NCBI RefSeq assembly: GCF_001949145.1
Contig: NW_019091367.1
Span: 2,028,189 to 2,088,188, forward strand
Reading direction: 5' to 3'
DNA: 60,000 nucleotides
Source: Acanthaster planci
Taxonomy: Eukaryota; Echinodermata; Asteroidea; Valvatida; Acanthasteridae
This document shows positions 25,229 through 35,300 of the stretch, in pieces; the first letter of the stretch is position 1, and every line of letters starts with the position of its first letter. Made by a program: the position numbers and the translations under genes. The notes beneath the pieces are model-generated. The model did not search any database. It worked only from the letters and a program-made list of their open reading frames with translations, and was not told where the DNA came from.

Positions 25229-25606
25229 TTACTTGGCAGGCTTGCTGGTTTTCTTGGGCAGCAGAACAGCCTGAATGTTTGGAAGTACACCACCCTGGGC
25301 GATGGTCACGCCGCTGAGAAGCTTGTTCAGCTCTTCGTCGTTGCGGATGGCCAGCTGCAAGTGACGGGGGTTGATTCTCGTCTTCTTGTTGTCGCGGGCA
25401 GCGTTGCCGGCCAACTCCAGGATCTCAGCGGCCAGGTACTCCATGACAGCCGCCAAGTAGACAGGGGCACCGGCACCCACACGCTCGGCATAGTTGCCTT
25501 TGCGCAGGAAGCGGTGAACGCGGCCCACGGGGAACTGCAGACCAGCTCTTGCGGATCGGCTCTTGGCCTTGGCGCGTTGTTTTCCTCCCTTACCACGTCC
25601 AGACAT
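25229..25606 (-). CDS. H2A: Histone H2A (replication-dependent)
   Basis: A 125-residue core histone that dimerises with H2B in the nucleosome. The N-tail is [20 protein letters not shown]. The histone fold has [63 protein letters not shown] and [13 protein letters not shown]. Acidic-patch glutamates are present in EILELAG and NDEELN. The C-tail (KKTSKPAK) lacks an SQE/D motif, so it is not H2A.X, and the sequence is not H2A.Z-like. It is intronless, normal length and intact. It is divergently paired with H2B, with start codons 392 bp apart. The 3' stem-loop and downstream element show S-phase-type, non-polyadenylated mRNA. The stop is TAA. The start is fixed by the family's invariant MSGRGK. 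Confidence 0.97.
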   Translation of the reverse strand: MSGRGKGGKQRAKAKSRSARAGLQFPVGRVHRFLRKGNYAERVGAGAPVYLAAVMEYLAAEILELAGNAARDNKKTRINPRHLQLAIRNDEELNKLLSGVTIAQGGVLPNIQAVLLPKKTSKPAK

Positions 25607-25998
25607 GATGATGTTGATAGTTTACTACCTTTTCGGTGTATATTCAAAGAATTTGAAAATTTACCAACATTTCACTTATCGCTATTTATATGTTCTCGGC
25701 GGATTTCGTACAGCCAATGAAATACCGAACAGGAATATTGATCCGCCTGTTGGGAAATCAGATAGCTTATACAACGTCCGCAAACACTCTTGGGCGGGTC
25801 AACAGCGCAGACGTTTTAGTGCCGTGTGCAACAAGTAGCCAATCACTAGTCATAGTTGTTGCGCGGTAAATTTTAGCGGGAACCGTCCAGAATCCTGATT
25901 TGCATACCGTATACGGTATAAATTACAGAGGAAGTAGCATAAAAGTCATTCTATTTTCTCGCAGTCTAGCAAGAGTACGGAAGCTTACGAGTTTCATC
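25607..25998. promoter_or_regulatory. Shared divergent promoter of H2A and H2B
   Basis: This 392-bp interval has a TATA box for H2A on the minus strand (TATAAATA, complement of 25683-25690). For H2B it has a plus-strand TATA box (TATAAA, 25917-25922) preceded by a perfect octamer ATTTGCAT (25898-25905). The octamer is the Oct-1 site typical of H2B promoters. CCAAT motifs on the plus strand lie at 25714-25718 and 25839-25843. This arrangement fits coordinate S-phase expression of the pair. Confidence 0.85.
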
Positions 25999-26367
25999 AT
26001 GCCACCTAAGCCAAGCGGAAAGGGACAGAAGAAGGCCGGCAAGGCCAAGGGTGCTCCCCGCACCGACAAGAAGAAGAAGCGCAAGAGAAAGGAGACCTAC
26101 GGCATCTACATCTACAAGGTGATGAAGCAGGTGCACCCCGACACCGGCATCTCCAGCCGTGCCATGAGCATCATGAACAGCTTCGTCAACGACATCTTTG
26201 AGCGCATCGCTGCTGAAGCTTCTCGTCTGGCCCACTACAACAAGAAGTCCACCATCACCAGCCGTGAGGTGCAGACCGCAGTCCGTCTGCTCCTGCCCGG
26301 TGAGCTGGCCAAGCACGCCGTCAGCGAAGGCACAAAGGCCGTCACCAAGTATACCACATCTAAATAA
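25999..26367 (+). CDS. H2B: Histone H2B (replication-dependent)
   Basis: A 122-residue core histone, partner of H2A. The basic N-tail [20 protein letters not shown] is followed by [18 protein letters not shown], with a four-lysine run where many H2Bs have KRRR. The fold has [40 protein letters not shown] and [20 protein letters not shown]. The C-terminus AVTKYTTSK includes the conserved Lys that is ubiquitinated in animals. It is intact and intronless. An upstream in-frame extension to 25900 is rejected because MPPKPSG is the family start and the TATA box lies inside the extension. The N-tail resembles starfish H2B from memory. It has its own stem-loop and downstream element. Confidence 0.97.
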   Translation: MPPKPSGKGQKKAGKAKGAPRTDKKKKRKRKETYGIYIYKVMKQVHPDTGISSRAMSIMNSFVNDIFERIAAEASRLAHYNKKSTITSREVQTAVRLLLPGELAKHAVSEGTKAVTKYTTSK

Positions 26368-26395
26368 GCAGTGTGGCCCGTGACAATAACCAACC

Positions 26396-26411
26396 GGCTC
26401 TTTTCAGAGCC
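26396..26411 (+). terminator. Histone 3' stem-loop of H2B mRNA
   Basis: GGCTCTTTTCAGAGCC followed by ACCACA, 28 nt after the H2B stop codon. It is identical to the H2A stem-loop. Confidence 0.95.
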
Positions 26412-26421
26412 ACCACATTTT

Positions 26422-26434
26422 CCAAAAAGAGATT
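26422..26434 (+). promoter_or_regulatory. Histone downstream element of H2B
   Basis: CCAAAAAGAGATT, 10 nt after the stem-loop, is the U7 snRNA target type of sequence. Confidence 0.85.
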
Positions 26435-27324
26435 GCCTCTTCTATGTCTGTGTCATTAAACTCGAGTCTTACTTTGTCTTTAATTTTAAAATGGCGGAAC
26501 ACTTGTCCGGTAAGATACTATTTATTTTTAAGGACCGCCGAGACAATGACAAGCAAGTGGCACAAGTGGAGTGACCACAAGTGTTAAAATACACATGAAT
26601 ACATGTAGGCCCACTCCAAATTAGGGCTAGGTTACAAGAATTCTATCGGTACAATAGTACAGAATCATTCCCAACGCAGCTGTCGGAACACCTGACAATA
26701 ATTTCAGTGCCTTTTACTTTCGTGGCCTAAGGAAAAATGACAATACTCATTAGAATCATAATTAAATTTCTTTCACATTGAACATGAAAGTATACGAAAA
26801 TATACATCAACATGAAAATTGCACTTTGATCAACAGAAAAATGGCAGCAACAAGTAAACCCATGGCGTACATGTATCATAATTTTTCTGATAAATACGTG
26901 CACAGGGATGGTCAGTAGTTTTGTGGGTGTTGGACATTTACATATAACCCCACGATTTCATATAACCCCATGATTTTTATCTGTCCTACATTAGCATTCA
27001 TGTTAGCTTGTTGAAAATAAAAAGAACCCCCCAAGAAAAGAGCTGGCAGTGGACCAGACTGCTTTACTTCTCTTCACACGCTTATGCATAACGTGCAGAA
27101 CGTATTCCAGCTGCCATCAGTAAAAAGCGTCATGTTCATTGATATCAATGAATGATAACACTCAAACTGTACCAAGGCACAACACCTGAGGGAGTGCTGT
27201 TTGGGTAGGGTTTAATAACTTCTTTATTACTCTATCTGTTCATAATTTCAATGGGAGCATGCAACTTTAGTGAAGATATGATATCTTCATATACATACAT
27301 CATGTGTTTATGCCTTGGGAGTAC
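26435..27324. other. Interval before the orphan histone 3' end, no gene
   Basis: I looked for a third histone frame (H1, H3, H4, H2A or H2B) ahead of the signal at 27350 and saw none on the plus strand. It includes an 18-bp direct repeat in tandem (CATATAACCCCACGATTT at 26941-26958, again at 26959-26976 with one mismatch). Confidence 0.5.
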
Positions 27325-27353
27325 AACCGGTGAGAGACCTGCTCTCACCGGTT
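27325..27353 (+). repeat. Perfect 12-bp hairpin overlapping the orphan histone stem-loop
   Basis: AACCGGTGAGAG (27325-27336), a five-base loop, then the exact complement CTCTCACCGGTT (27342-27353). Its last four bases, GGTT, are also the first four of the histone stem at 27350-27365, so the two hairpins cannot form at the same time in RNA. Confidence 0.8.
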
Positions 27354-27365
27354 CTTTTCAGAACC
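27350..27365 (+). terminator. Orphan histone-type 3' stem-loop with downstream element
   Basis: GGTTCTTTTCAGAACC followed by ACACC. Compared with the H2A and H2B copies, C-G pairs in the stem are replaced by T-A pairs on both sides, so pairing is kept. CACAAAAGAGAT follows at 27375-27386, 9 nt downstream, matching the spacing of the two real genes. No histone coding sequence precedes it. It is either the remnant of a deleted histone gene or the processing site of another transcript. Confidence 0.8.
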
Positions 27366-27695
27366 ACACCTTTTCACAAAAGAGATATTCCCCACATGGT
27401 GTACCTGCAAACCTTTTTTTGTGTAACACTCCCACCATGCAAAGCTTCAAATCTTACTTAAGTTTAGAAGCCCCATATAGTTGTTGACAACATAAATAGG
27501 ATTTCTTGAAAGTTACAATTAAGAATTGTGATGCTTGTGGACTTGTGGGGCCTACTTCACAGCCTACTTCCTTCCCTGCCTCACTACAAGCTGTACCAAG
27601 TACCAATTGTCCAGTGTCATTCTTAATCTCTGCAACCTGTCCATGTACATGTGATGGAATGAGAATGCTACAAGATGTTAAAGGATCACAGGCTG

Positions 27696-28025
27696 NNNNN
27701 NNNNNNNNNNNNNNNNNNNNNNNNNNNNNNNNNNNNNNNNNNNNNNNNNNNNNNNNNNNNNNNNNNNNNNNNNNNNNNNNNNNNNNNNNNNNNNNNNNNN
27801 NNNNNNNNNNNNNNNNNNNNNNNNNNNNNNNNNNNNNNNNNNNNNNNNNNNNNNNNNNNNNNNNNNNNNNNNNNNNNNNNNNNNNNNNNNNNNNNNNNNN
27901 NNNNNNNNNNNNNNNNNNNNNNNNNNNNNNNNNNNNNNNNNNNNNNNNNNNNNNNNNNNNNNNNNNNNNNNNNNNNNNNNNNNNNNNNNNNNNNNNNNNN
28001 NNNNNNNNNNNNNNNNNNNNNNNNN
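27696..28025. other. Assembly gap (330 N)
   Basis: Unresolved bases. Open frames that run through it are artefacts. The real gap length is not known from the sequence. Confidence 1.
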
Positions 28026-28940
28026 CCCCACAGGATGATTGCAGGCTGTTCAACTTTGGAATCTGTGGGATTCAACCCCACATGACAGCAGTTCTTTATT
28101 ATATGGCTTTTTGTAGACTGCTCAATCACACTACCGATGGCATTTCATTCACGAAACCACTATTGTCTCACTGTAAGGCACACTGCTTCATCAGCATCTA
28201 GCAAGTTAACAAGATGGAAAATGTGGACATCATTAGGACATGCATGTACAATCAACGTTCGCCTGAAAGACTTCCTCTCCATGCTCCCCAAATGTAATTT
28301 AGGTACAGAAAAGCAAAAGCTTTCAAAACGTGCCCAAGTCATGTAAATCGGAAAGTATGATTCCATAAGTGACGAAGTCAAAAGGGGAACATGAATATCT
28401 ATAAACCACAAACCAATGAAAATTACCATACAAATGGGCAATTTCAATTTCATTATATTTTTCGATTACATAATCATGGCGACTTTTCACACATGTCAAG
28501 ACATGAAGTCTTTTAACTTAAGTCATCATACATACAGGTACTCAAGTTCACGTTGAGAAGGAACACCCCCCCTTTGTGTGTGCACGTACAGTATACCAGT
28601 TTGCCATGCCAGAGCCATTATCATTGTTGTACATGCCGCCTAGGCATAGGCCTACGAACAGGAATTTAAAGTAAACAAACGTGTCCTCGTACCTTGTTGT
28701 GTGCCATTGTGTCCCCCCGATCCTACCACTCCATCATTCGCAGGTTTGGGACGCCAAGTCAAAGGCTATAGATATGTCGTCGTTGTTGCCAAGGAAATGG
28801 AAAATTACGTTGAATTTTGCCAACGGGAATATTCCACCGTCAGCACGGTTGTCGAGCCAAGTTCGGCGAACAAGCGCAACTGCACTGGCACAGCGCTTCA
28901 CACGCCCCCAACGTTAAGAGTTGGTCAGTCTTTTTATGAT
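28026..28940. other. Interval right of the gap, no firm gene
   Basis: A minus-strand frame at 28160-28453 (97 codons) has protein-like composition in its second half but matches no family I know. Part of it (28160-28276) is weakly considered as the transporter's missing terminal exon. Confidence 0.3.
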
Positions 28941-29010
28941 AATTTTGTTTGGCGAGAATTTTGTTTGGCGAGTTACAGTTTTGTTTTGCGAGTTACATAT
29001 TTGTTTTGCC
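28941..29010 (+). repeat. Degenerate ~20-bp tandem repeat
   Basis: Three to four successive units resemble AATTTTGTTTGGCGAGTTAC. The boundaries and lengths of the units vary (16-22 bp). Confidence 0.6.
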
Positions 29011-29420
29011 ATTTTCAAATTCGCTCACTTTTTTTCAAACAATAATAACAGTTTGTAATGTCATATTAGTGGTGGATTTCTCTTTTGTTTTTATTAACCG
29101 TTTTCTTAACTTTTTTCTATTTTTATTTTTTCATTTATCTTTTGATTTTTAAATATCTATTTTTCGGGCTCATTCTTATTTTTCTGTTTTATTTCTTATT
29201 CGCTTTCCATTTTAGATATTTTTTCTGTTTTTATTTTTCCATTTTAATTCATTTATTTAATTTGGTTTTTCATTGTTTCATTTGTAATTATTTTTTATCT
29301 TATTTTAATTCATTGTTTTTAAGTTTATTTGTTCTCCCTTTATTTTTAATTTCTTTCTTTATTTTATTTTGTTTATTTTTAAAACCTAATTTTGGTTTAT
29401 TTTTCGTGCTGTCTTTTTTG
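29011..29420 (+). repeat. T-rich low-complexity tract
   Basis: About 400 bp is made almost wholly of TTTATTTTT-type words on the plus strand. It produces a spurious Phe/Leu-rich open frame (29085-29456). It is strand-asymmetric, with T far in excess of A. Confidence 0.8.
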
Positions 29421-29469
29421 CTCCGATGGCCGCCCATACTAATCCCCCTCCGATAAAAGTCAAAGCTGC

Positions 29470-29545
29470 ATTCACGTAGACTCCAATCCGCCGCGCCTTG
29501 TCACTTATAAGTCCAGCGCTCTTCTAACTGAGCTACACGGTGCAA
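29470..29545 (-). pseudogene. Decayed tRNA-Ile(UAU)-like sequence or SINE head
   Basis: The minus strand reads GCACCGTGTAGCTCAGTTAG then AAGAGCGCTGGACTTATAA. This gives a good A box/D-arm and an anticodon-loop-like CTTATAA (anticodon TAT). The 3' half of the anticodon stem (GTGAC) does not pair with CTGGA, and the expected B box is degenerate (GGATTGGAGTC), so it is not a working tRNA. Confidence 0.55.
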
Positions 29546-30039
29546 CTCGGCGGAGAAAGCAATTTATTTTTATTTTATACTTAAAAATTCCTTCACCCCA
29601 TTTATGATAATAATGCCCCAACCTTCCTATGAAAAAGACGCATGCGCAACGGTGCAGAAACGCACATAAACCCCCGCTGCACCAAATAAGCGCCCATAGA
29701 AAACAGTGCAAAATCGGACCGATATAGCGCCGCCTGTTGACTCTCGGGAAGAGGTTGGCCTCCGTGTTTTCACTGGAAATTCAAGATTATGGCCAGAAGA
29801 ACACTTTTCCTTTCAATTTCATGGGGGTTAGCCCTAAAGACGAATTTTTTTATTTGCCTTTCGAGGAAGATACCCCCAAAATATCAGTAAAACTAAGCGC
29901 TCATTTCTGAATGTAGCCGCCCGCCTCTATCCAAAATAGGCTTGCAATTCGGGAAAATACCTCGAACTGGAAACTATCAGTCCCAAATTCGGGATTTATA
30001 GAAATATTTCTCTGATCCTTCTGATTATGGTCTGTCTTT

Positions 30040-30198
30040 TTGGAAAAATCCCGTGGGATAACAAAATATTAATGAGGTCGCGCGCGGAAATCAGATTTGG
30101 TGGAATGCACCCTTAAAGTTTATGGGGTGGCTTCCAATAACTCGTATTTCCCCGCGCGAGCTTTATTAATATTTTGTGATCCCACGGGATTTTTCCAA
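30040..30198. mobile_element. MITE with ~52-bp terminal inverted repeats
   Basis: The left arm starts TTGGAAAAATCCCGTGGGAT, then ACAAAATATTAATGAGG and GCGCGCGGAAAT (to 30091). The right arm 30146-30198 is its near-complement, starting ATTTCCCCGCGCG and ending CCCACGGGATTTTTCCAA. The central loop is about 54 bp. It is non-coding. Confidence 0.8.
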
Positions 30199-31148
30199 TA
30201 AACCTGAACGCCACACGGCCACCATTCTTATTTGGGCCACGACCAGACTGGCCTAATTCGTAATCAGCATATTCAGACATTAACAATGCACGAACGCGCA
30301 CGCATACGCGTGTAGCCATGACCGGCGTGCATGCGTAACACAGTCCCTAGAGCTCTCTGTTTGATGAAACCACACATTCCATGAGTTCAGGCACCCGTTA
30401 ATCTGTGTTTTGAGGGTCGAGGGGGGTCTTCGGGGGTCAAGGGGGTTTTAGAACAACCTCACTATCCGGTTCGTACATGTAAGTGACTTCGTCAGACACG
30501 CGTGCGCACCACGAATTATACGCTCCAACTGGATGAGTGCAGGTTGCGCGTTAACTTCCGGTTCCTTGTAACTCTACGTGCAGGGGGCGTGGTTTAAACT
30601 GAAGTGACGTCACACTTTCGAACCGGATAAGCCGTGAAAAAGCGTGCAGTAATAAGCGCCGGAGCACGAACTAATTTAGACAGTTCCCCTGGATATAACA
30701 CATTGCTTGCTCGTGTACATGAAAAAAACCCTAATACTCTAATGCTAATGACCTAGCGCATCGGCCTCTCGATGTAAAGCACTATTAATACTGTTATTAC
30801 CGAGTAAATTTTGTGGGGTTTTTTCTTACTGTTTCCTGTGTATTTCCACTCCCTTTATAACAAAGTCCTAGTTACGACAAAGCAATTTGTCTTGTCCCTA
30901 CAACTTTGATGGACATTTTCAAAAATGTTTCCTTGTCCGATAGGTGAAAGCAAGTGATAAGAACAACAACAGCTGAAAGAAGAACTACTGGGGGGGGTAG
31001 GCCTATATGACTATACTCGTATGCTGAAGGTCAAAATAATAAAATTATTCGGAGGAAAACACCTATACCTGGGGAAAATACAAACGCTGGACATCAGTCT
31101 TACTACATGTTGACACAAATATTGTACATGTAAAGCTTCTTATGCCCA

Positions 31149-31733
31149 TTTCAAACGTCGTGCTTATGTCGTGTCGAATACTGAAATGAGCACGGCGCAA
31201 GCACGGCAGTGGTTTCAAACGTCGAACTTAATTTAAAAAGCCCAGTCGAACTTAAACAAATCATTAAAATCCAACATGGCGGACCAGCACAACTCGACAC
31301 GTGATATTTTACAATCTTTCAACCTGAGTCACAAAGAAATGGGTTTAACTTAAGCCAGTAGGTCCTACTTTAATTCGCGTTTGGCGAATTTGCCATTTTA
31401 GTCGCCGTAATTTCTTGATGTGTTTGTTTGTCGATGAGTTGCGAATTAAACTCTACTTTACGTTGTGAACATGCGCATTCCTAATAATAAACGAAGTTTA
31501 GGACCAACTTTGAATAGAAATGTAATCGCACGGCATAAGCGCGTTTTAAACTACACTGTGCTTTTGCTGCACTTCATGACATAAGCACGGCAGACCCTGT
31601 CGAGCAAAAATCCTCTACCATGCCGAAATCAATTTGCTGAGCCTAATTGGTTTCAAACGTCGTACTTATGCAGTTCCGGATACAAAAATGGACATGAATT
31701 GTATTCGACACGACATAAGGACGACGTTTGAAA
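31149..31733. mobile_element. Nested element cluster with TTTCAAACGTCG repeats
   Basis: The 12-mer TTTCAAACGTCG occurs at 31149-31160, 31213-31224 and 31651-31662, and inverted at 31722-31733. The outer left end CAAACGTCGTGCTTATGTCG, continuing TGTCGAATAC, is mirrored by GTATTCGACACGACATAAGG at 31701-31720. The inner pair 31648-31737 is itself a ~90-bp foldback. This looks like one family inserted repeatedly, with decayed copies. Confidence 0.6.
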
Positions 31734-32144
31734 CTGGTCTTACTCTCTTTTCGAGTAAACCAATATGGCAGCCGCTGCTGGCATTACGCGTGATGGGGCA
31801 ACCAACGTATGAACAGCAATCGCCGTCTCTACGGAAATCAGTGACTATGGAACCCGAGCTCTTTAATGTACATATCCACAAGCCACCTGTACGGAATTCC
31901 TTCACAGGTACTCTATAAAGGGCATATTTGCCCTCCCTACCGCCAAATTCTTGTGTTTTTACTGCTGAGGGGACTGCAAAGACCTGTGCTCATGCATGAA
32001 GAGCCGGGCCTTTTCTGAATTACGTGGGTGTGTCCAATTACAAACACGCCTATGGTCGTGGCTGCAGCCGTGTCACAGAGCCATAATGTACTTTCAAGCT
32101 GCAGGCAAGTATAAGACACAGCCTCAGGTTTAATCACAGCTTAC

Positions 32145-32312
32145 CTCTCTGATAGAGCCTGGTGTGACGACCAGCAGATATAACATATAGCCAGGTATGC
32201 ATAGCATGGAGCTGAGAGCTAGTAGAATACCGAAAGCAATGGCCCATGGTGGGTATTCGTAGTTGTCTAGCGTGAGTGGTTTGAACTGAATGAGGTTGAA
32301 TATGAAGACGCC
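32145..32312 (-). CDS. Transporter exon 12: TM12
   Basis: Residues 532-587, [20 protein letters not shown] then TM12 to VVTPGSIRE. Acceptor CATCCAG, donor GTAAGC, phase 0. GAT1 continues about 34 residues beyond the equivalent point, so one short terminal exon is still to come downstream (lower coordinates). Confidence 0.94.
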
Positions 32313-35300
32313 CTGGATGGACATGCACAGATTCAAGGTGTGGGGAGAAATCGTCAGGAAGTCTTATGCAAATGAACATTGCCAGTGGAATGAACGTCTG
32401 TTTTTTCCAATTATAATTTTTTTTAAATATAAATTACAGCCTTTATAAAATCTCGTTGGTTGACGGCATTCATACAAAAACCCACAGAAAAAAACTCTTC
32501 TGGTCTCTTAGTGCTTGTATCAATCTGTGTAGAAGTTATAACATGCTCTTTTCATGCATAATTTCCCCAGAACGAAAATACTTCGTAATGTGACGTTCCA
32601 ACGTACACCCCAAGTAGCACAACATTAATTACTGGTTTTCCATATACTTACGAAACAAAGCAAGGGAACCAGACCAACCCAGCAGATCTTCCACCAGATG
32701 AACGGCTTGTAGCCGATCATTTGCTCGATGTTACGATAGAAACGATCCACGCCTGCGCCGTGCCGCGAAAGAAGCAAGAACCAGTAAAGGAAACGGAATC
32801 AGACTATATGCAAAGTACATGTATCTTGTTCTGATCTTGGTGCCAAGTTAAATAATTTAAAGGTTCCCTACTGTGTTCAGATTGCACGATGAAATCCTGT
32901 ACATATAGAAAGTTTATATAATGCAAATTGTAATCCATTCTGCCAAGCATTGGGAAAGTGTAATAAATGAAGCTACCTCGAGACATTTGTCCATGCTCGA
33001 GACATATAAAATAAACTTGACTAATGTCACTCGTCACTCTCCAAAGATCCAAGCCTTTCGGATACACTTCATGTGTGCATGAGTTCTCAGGAGGATCTCG
33101 GGAGGATCATCGCCAAATCCACAGTGTTCAAATGCACATGTAATTACAATTTACTGTAAAAGGCCGACCCTATCCACGGTCATGCATCACTTCGGTAAAC
33201 TTTTTACAACAATACGTCTACGAGATGACAAGAAACGAACCCTACCATAGAACCAGCTGACTGCTGTGGTTTGAAAGAACATGAGAAATAACAGACTTAT
33301 CCCGCTGGCGGCATAGTTGTTGAAGATTTCAAAGACGAAGATGCCTCCCTATAAGAGGGAAAATGGTCATGGTTGGAATCGTTTTATATCTGGTCGTGGT
33401 TTATGACTGGTTTGTAACTTGGGCGTCGCCAAGATTTTTTTGGGGGGAAGGAATGGGAAAAAACGGGTGGACTCACTTGTGTCACCATGCTGAGACCGAT
33501 GAAATAGGAGATGACACAGGTGATACCGATGAAGATCTCTTTGTACCGGCGGAGATACTTCGGCCACTCGTCCATGGCTGCCGTGAAGAACCCTTCCATG
33601 GTACAAAACTGTTGGCCATAATTACAACGAATTAGATCAGCGACGTACTGCGAGTTCTCTTTTTGCGGATTTTTCCCAATAAAGGCGGCTCCTCTTAAAA
33701 TGTTGCAGTGCACGAGAAACCTTTCGTGGCCATTTGAGATACATCCAAAATATCAACTGTCGCTGCGGATCGGCCCTTTTTCACGCTGCCGACGTACCGT
33801 ATCACCACAAACACCATTTCTTTGAATAATTTAAGGGTGTTTAAAGCCTTTTTTTATTCGGTAATCATGTGTAAAACAGAAGATATCGTATCATATTGAA
33901 GTACCGCGGCCAAAGCACGAGGGCGCTCTTCGGTTTGCTTTGATGATTAAGAGTTCATGTTTGTTGTCATGTGAAATTTACTTTTGTCGTCTCAATTATA
34001 ATAAGTAGTCTATTTGGGTTTCAAGTGGCACATCAGTTTCAAGGGGAGAAACTCTTTCGTTTGAATCAGCTGGAATAAAATACTGTGTCCTTGTTCATGG
34101 CGTCAGTATGGTCGTATCCGAATGCCATAGCTACGGCAGGATATAACACACGTGTCTAAATGCACTGAGGCCGTTAGATGGCTTCTTCCATTGGCCGTAT
34201 AGTCGAGGTAGCCGTATTTATTTTTTCAGGTTAGCATTTTAAAAGAAGGCCTTCCCTGCCCGTATGAAGTTTGTCCACCAAATTCCCCCTCCGTTCAAAG
34301 ACAGACAAGTTTAAGCCGGTGGTCCTCGGAAAAATGGGGCCCACGGTTATCAACTTTAATCCACTGTTAAAATAAGGGAGAACATGAAGTCACTATCCTA
34401 AGGAAAAAACATGGTTTCCTACCTGGCTGTCCAGACCGACCATGAAAATCATCGAGAAGAAAAAGCAGGACCACAGAGGGGAAATGGGCAGCTGCGCAAG
34501 GGCTGCTGGGTAGGTTCGGAAAGCAAGGCCCGGACCTGGGGATTGTAAGCAACATCAACCAACATTCAAAGTTCAAAGGAGTGAGTGGAAAATAATAAAG
34601 ACCTTATAAAGCCATACTATCACCCCAGACATTGCATCGATTTTGGCCAAAGGTTTATGATACGCCTCACAAAAACTCGATTTTTCAAAAAGGTTTGTGG
34701 TCCAGACTAGCTAATTCGCACGCAACACACCAAGTCCCAGTGTGAGAGAATAATAAATGACGTTGGAGTGAGTGGCAATCAGTCCAGTGATTGCTTCGAG
34801 TGAGGTACAATGAGTGGTTGATTATGTACCCACAAGCAGACCTATCCTTCAAATGTTCCAGAGGTTCCCATCATCCCAACCGCCCTCTTACCCGACGCCG
34901 TGACATTAGCCACGTCGACGTGCTGCACGTGTGCCATGTGACCCAGCGTGGAAAAGATGACAAAACCCGCGAAGAAGCTGGTTCCACTGTTGATGCACGA
35001 CACGATCAGGGCATCCCTGCCGACCAATGAAACACGGAAGTAAACATGGCAAGAAAATTTCATCCCGTTTGAGAAGGACTTTTTGAATCCGCAGAACGAG
35101 TCCAGCTTGACTAGGTGTTTCACGCAGTGGGAAGTGTCTTCGGACGAAGCTGCGTTGAAAATATCTTTGACAGAAAGTGGTTGACAGTGCCAAAAAATAA
35201 TTGTGGTATGTTGGAATAATCTATAAACAAAAGCAAACGCAAAAGCAAGAAACCTTCTTTCAACCTGTCCAATCTTTCTCTCTTATCCCACTACACGAAC

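Noticed and set aside
25121-25720. 199-codon plus frame and 106-codon minus frame over H2A
   Set aside because: Shadow frames of the H2A gene; composition follows the H2A codons.
25900-25998. N-terminal extension of H2B to 155 residues
   Set aside because: It lies over the TATA box and is absent from the family; MPPKPSG is the true start.
25966-26316. 116-codon minus frame over H2B
   Set aside because: Antisense shadow of H2B.
27454-28201. Long frames spanning the N run
   Set aside because: Open only because N codons are not stops.
29085-29456. 123-codon Phe/Leu-rich frame
   Set aside because: Produced by the T-rich low-complexity tract.
30961-30985. Strong-looking minus acceptor (TTCTTCTTTCAG) considered for the transporter's last exon
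   Set aside because: The following frame (LLLFLSLAFTYRTRKHF, stop) is hydrophobic and unlike an SLC6 cytoplasmic tail.
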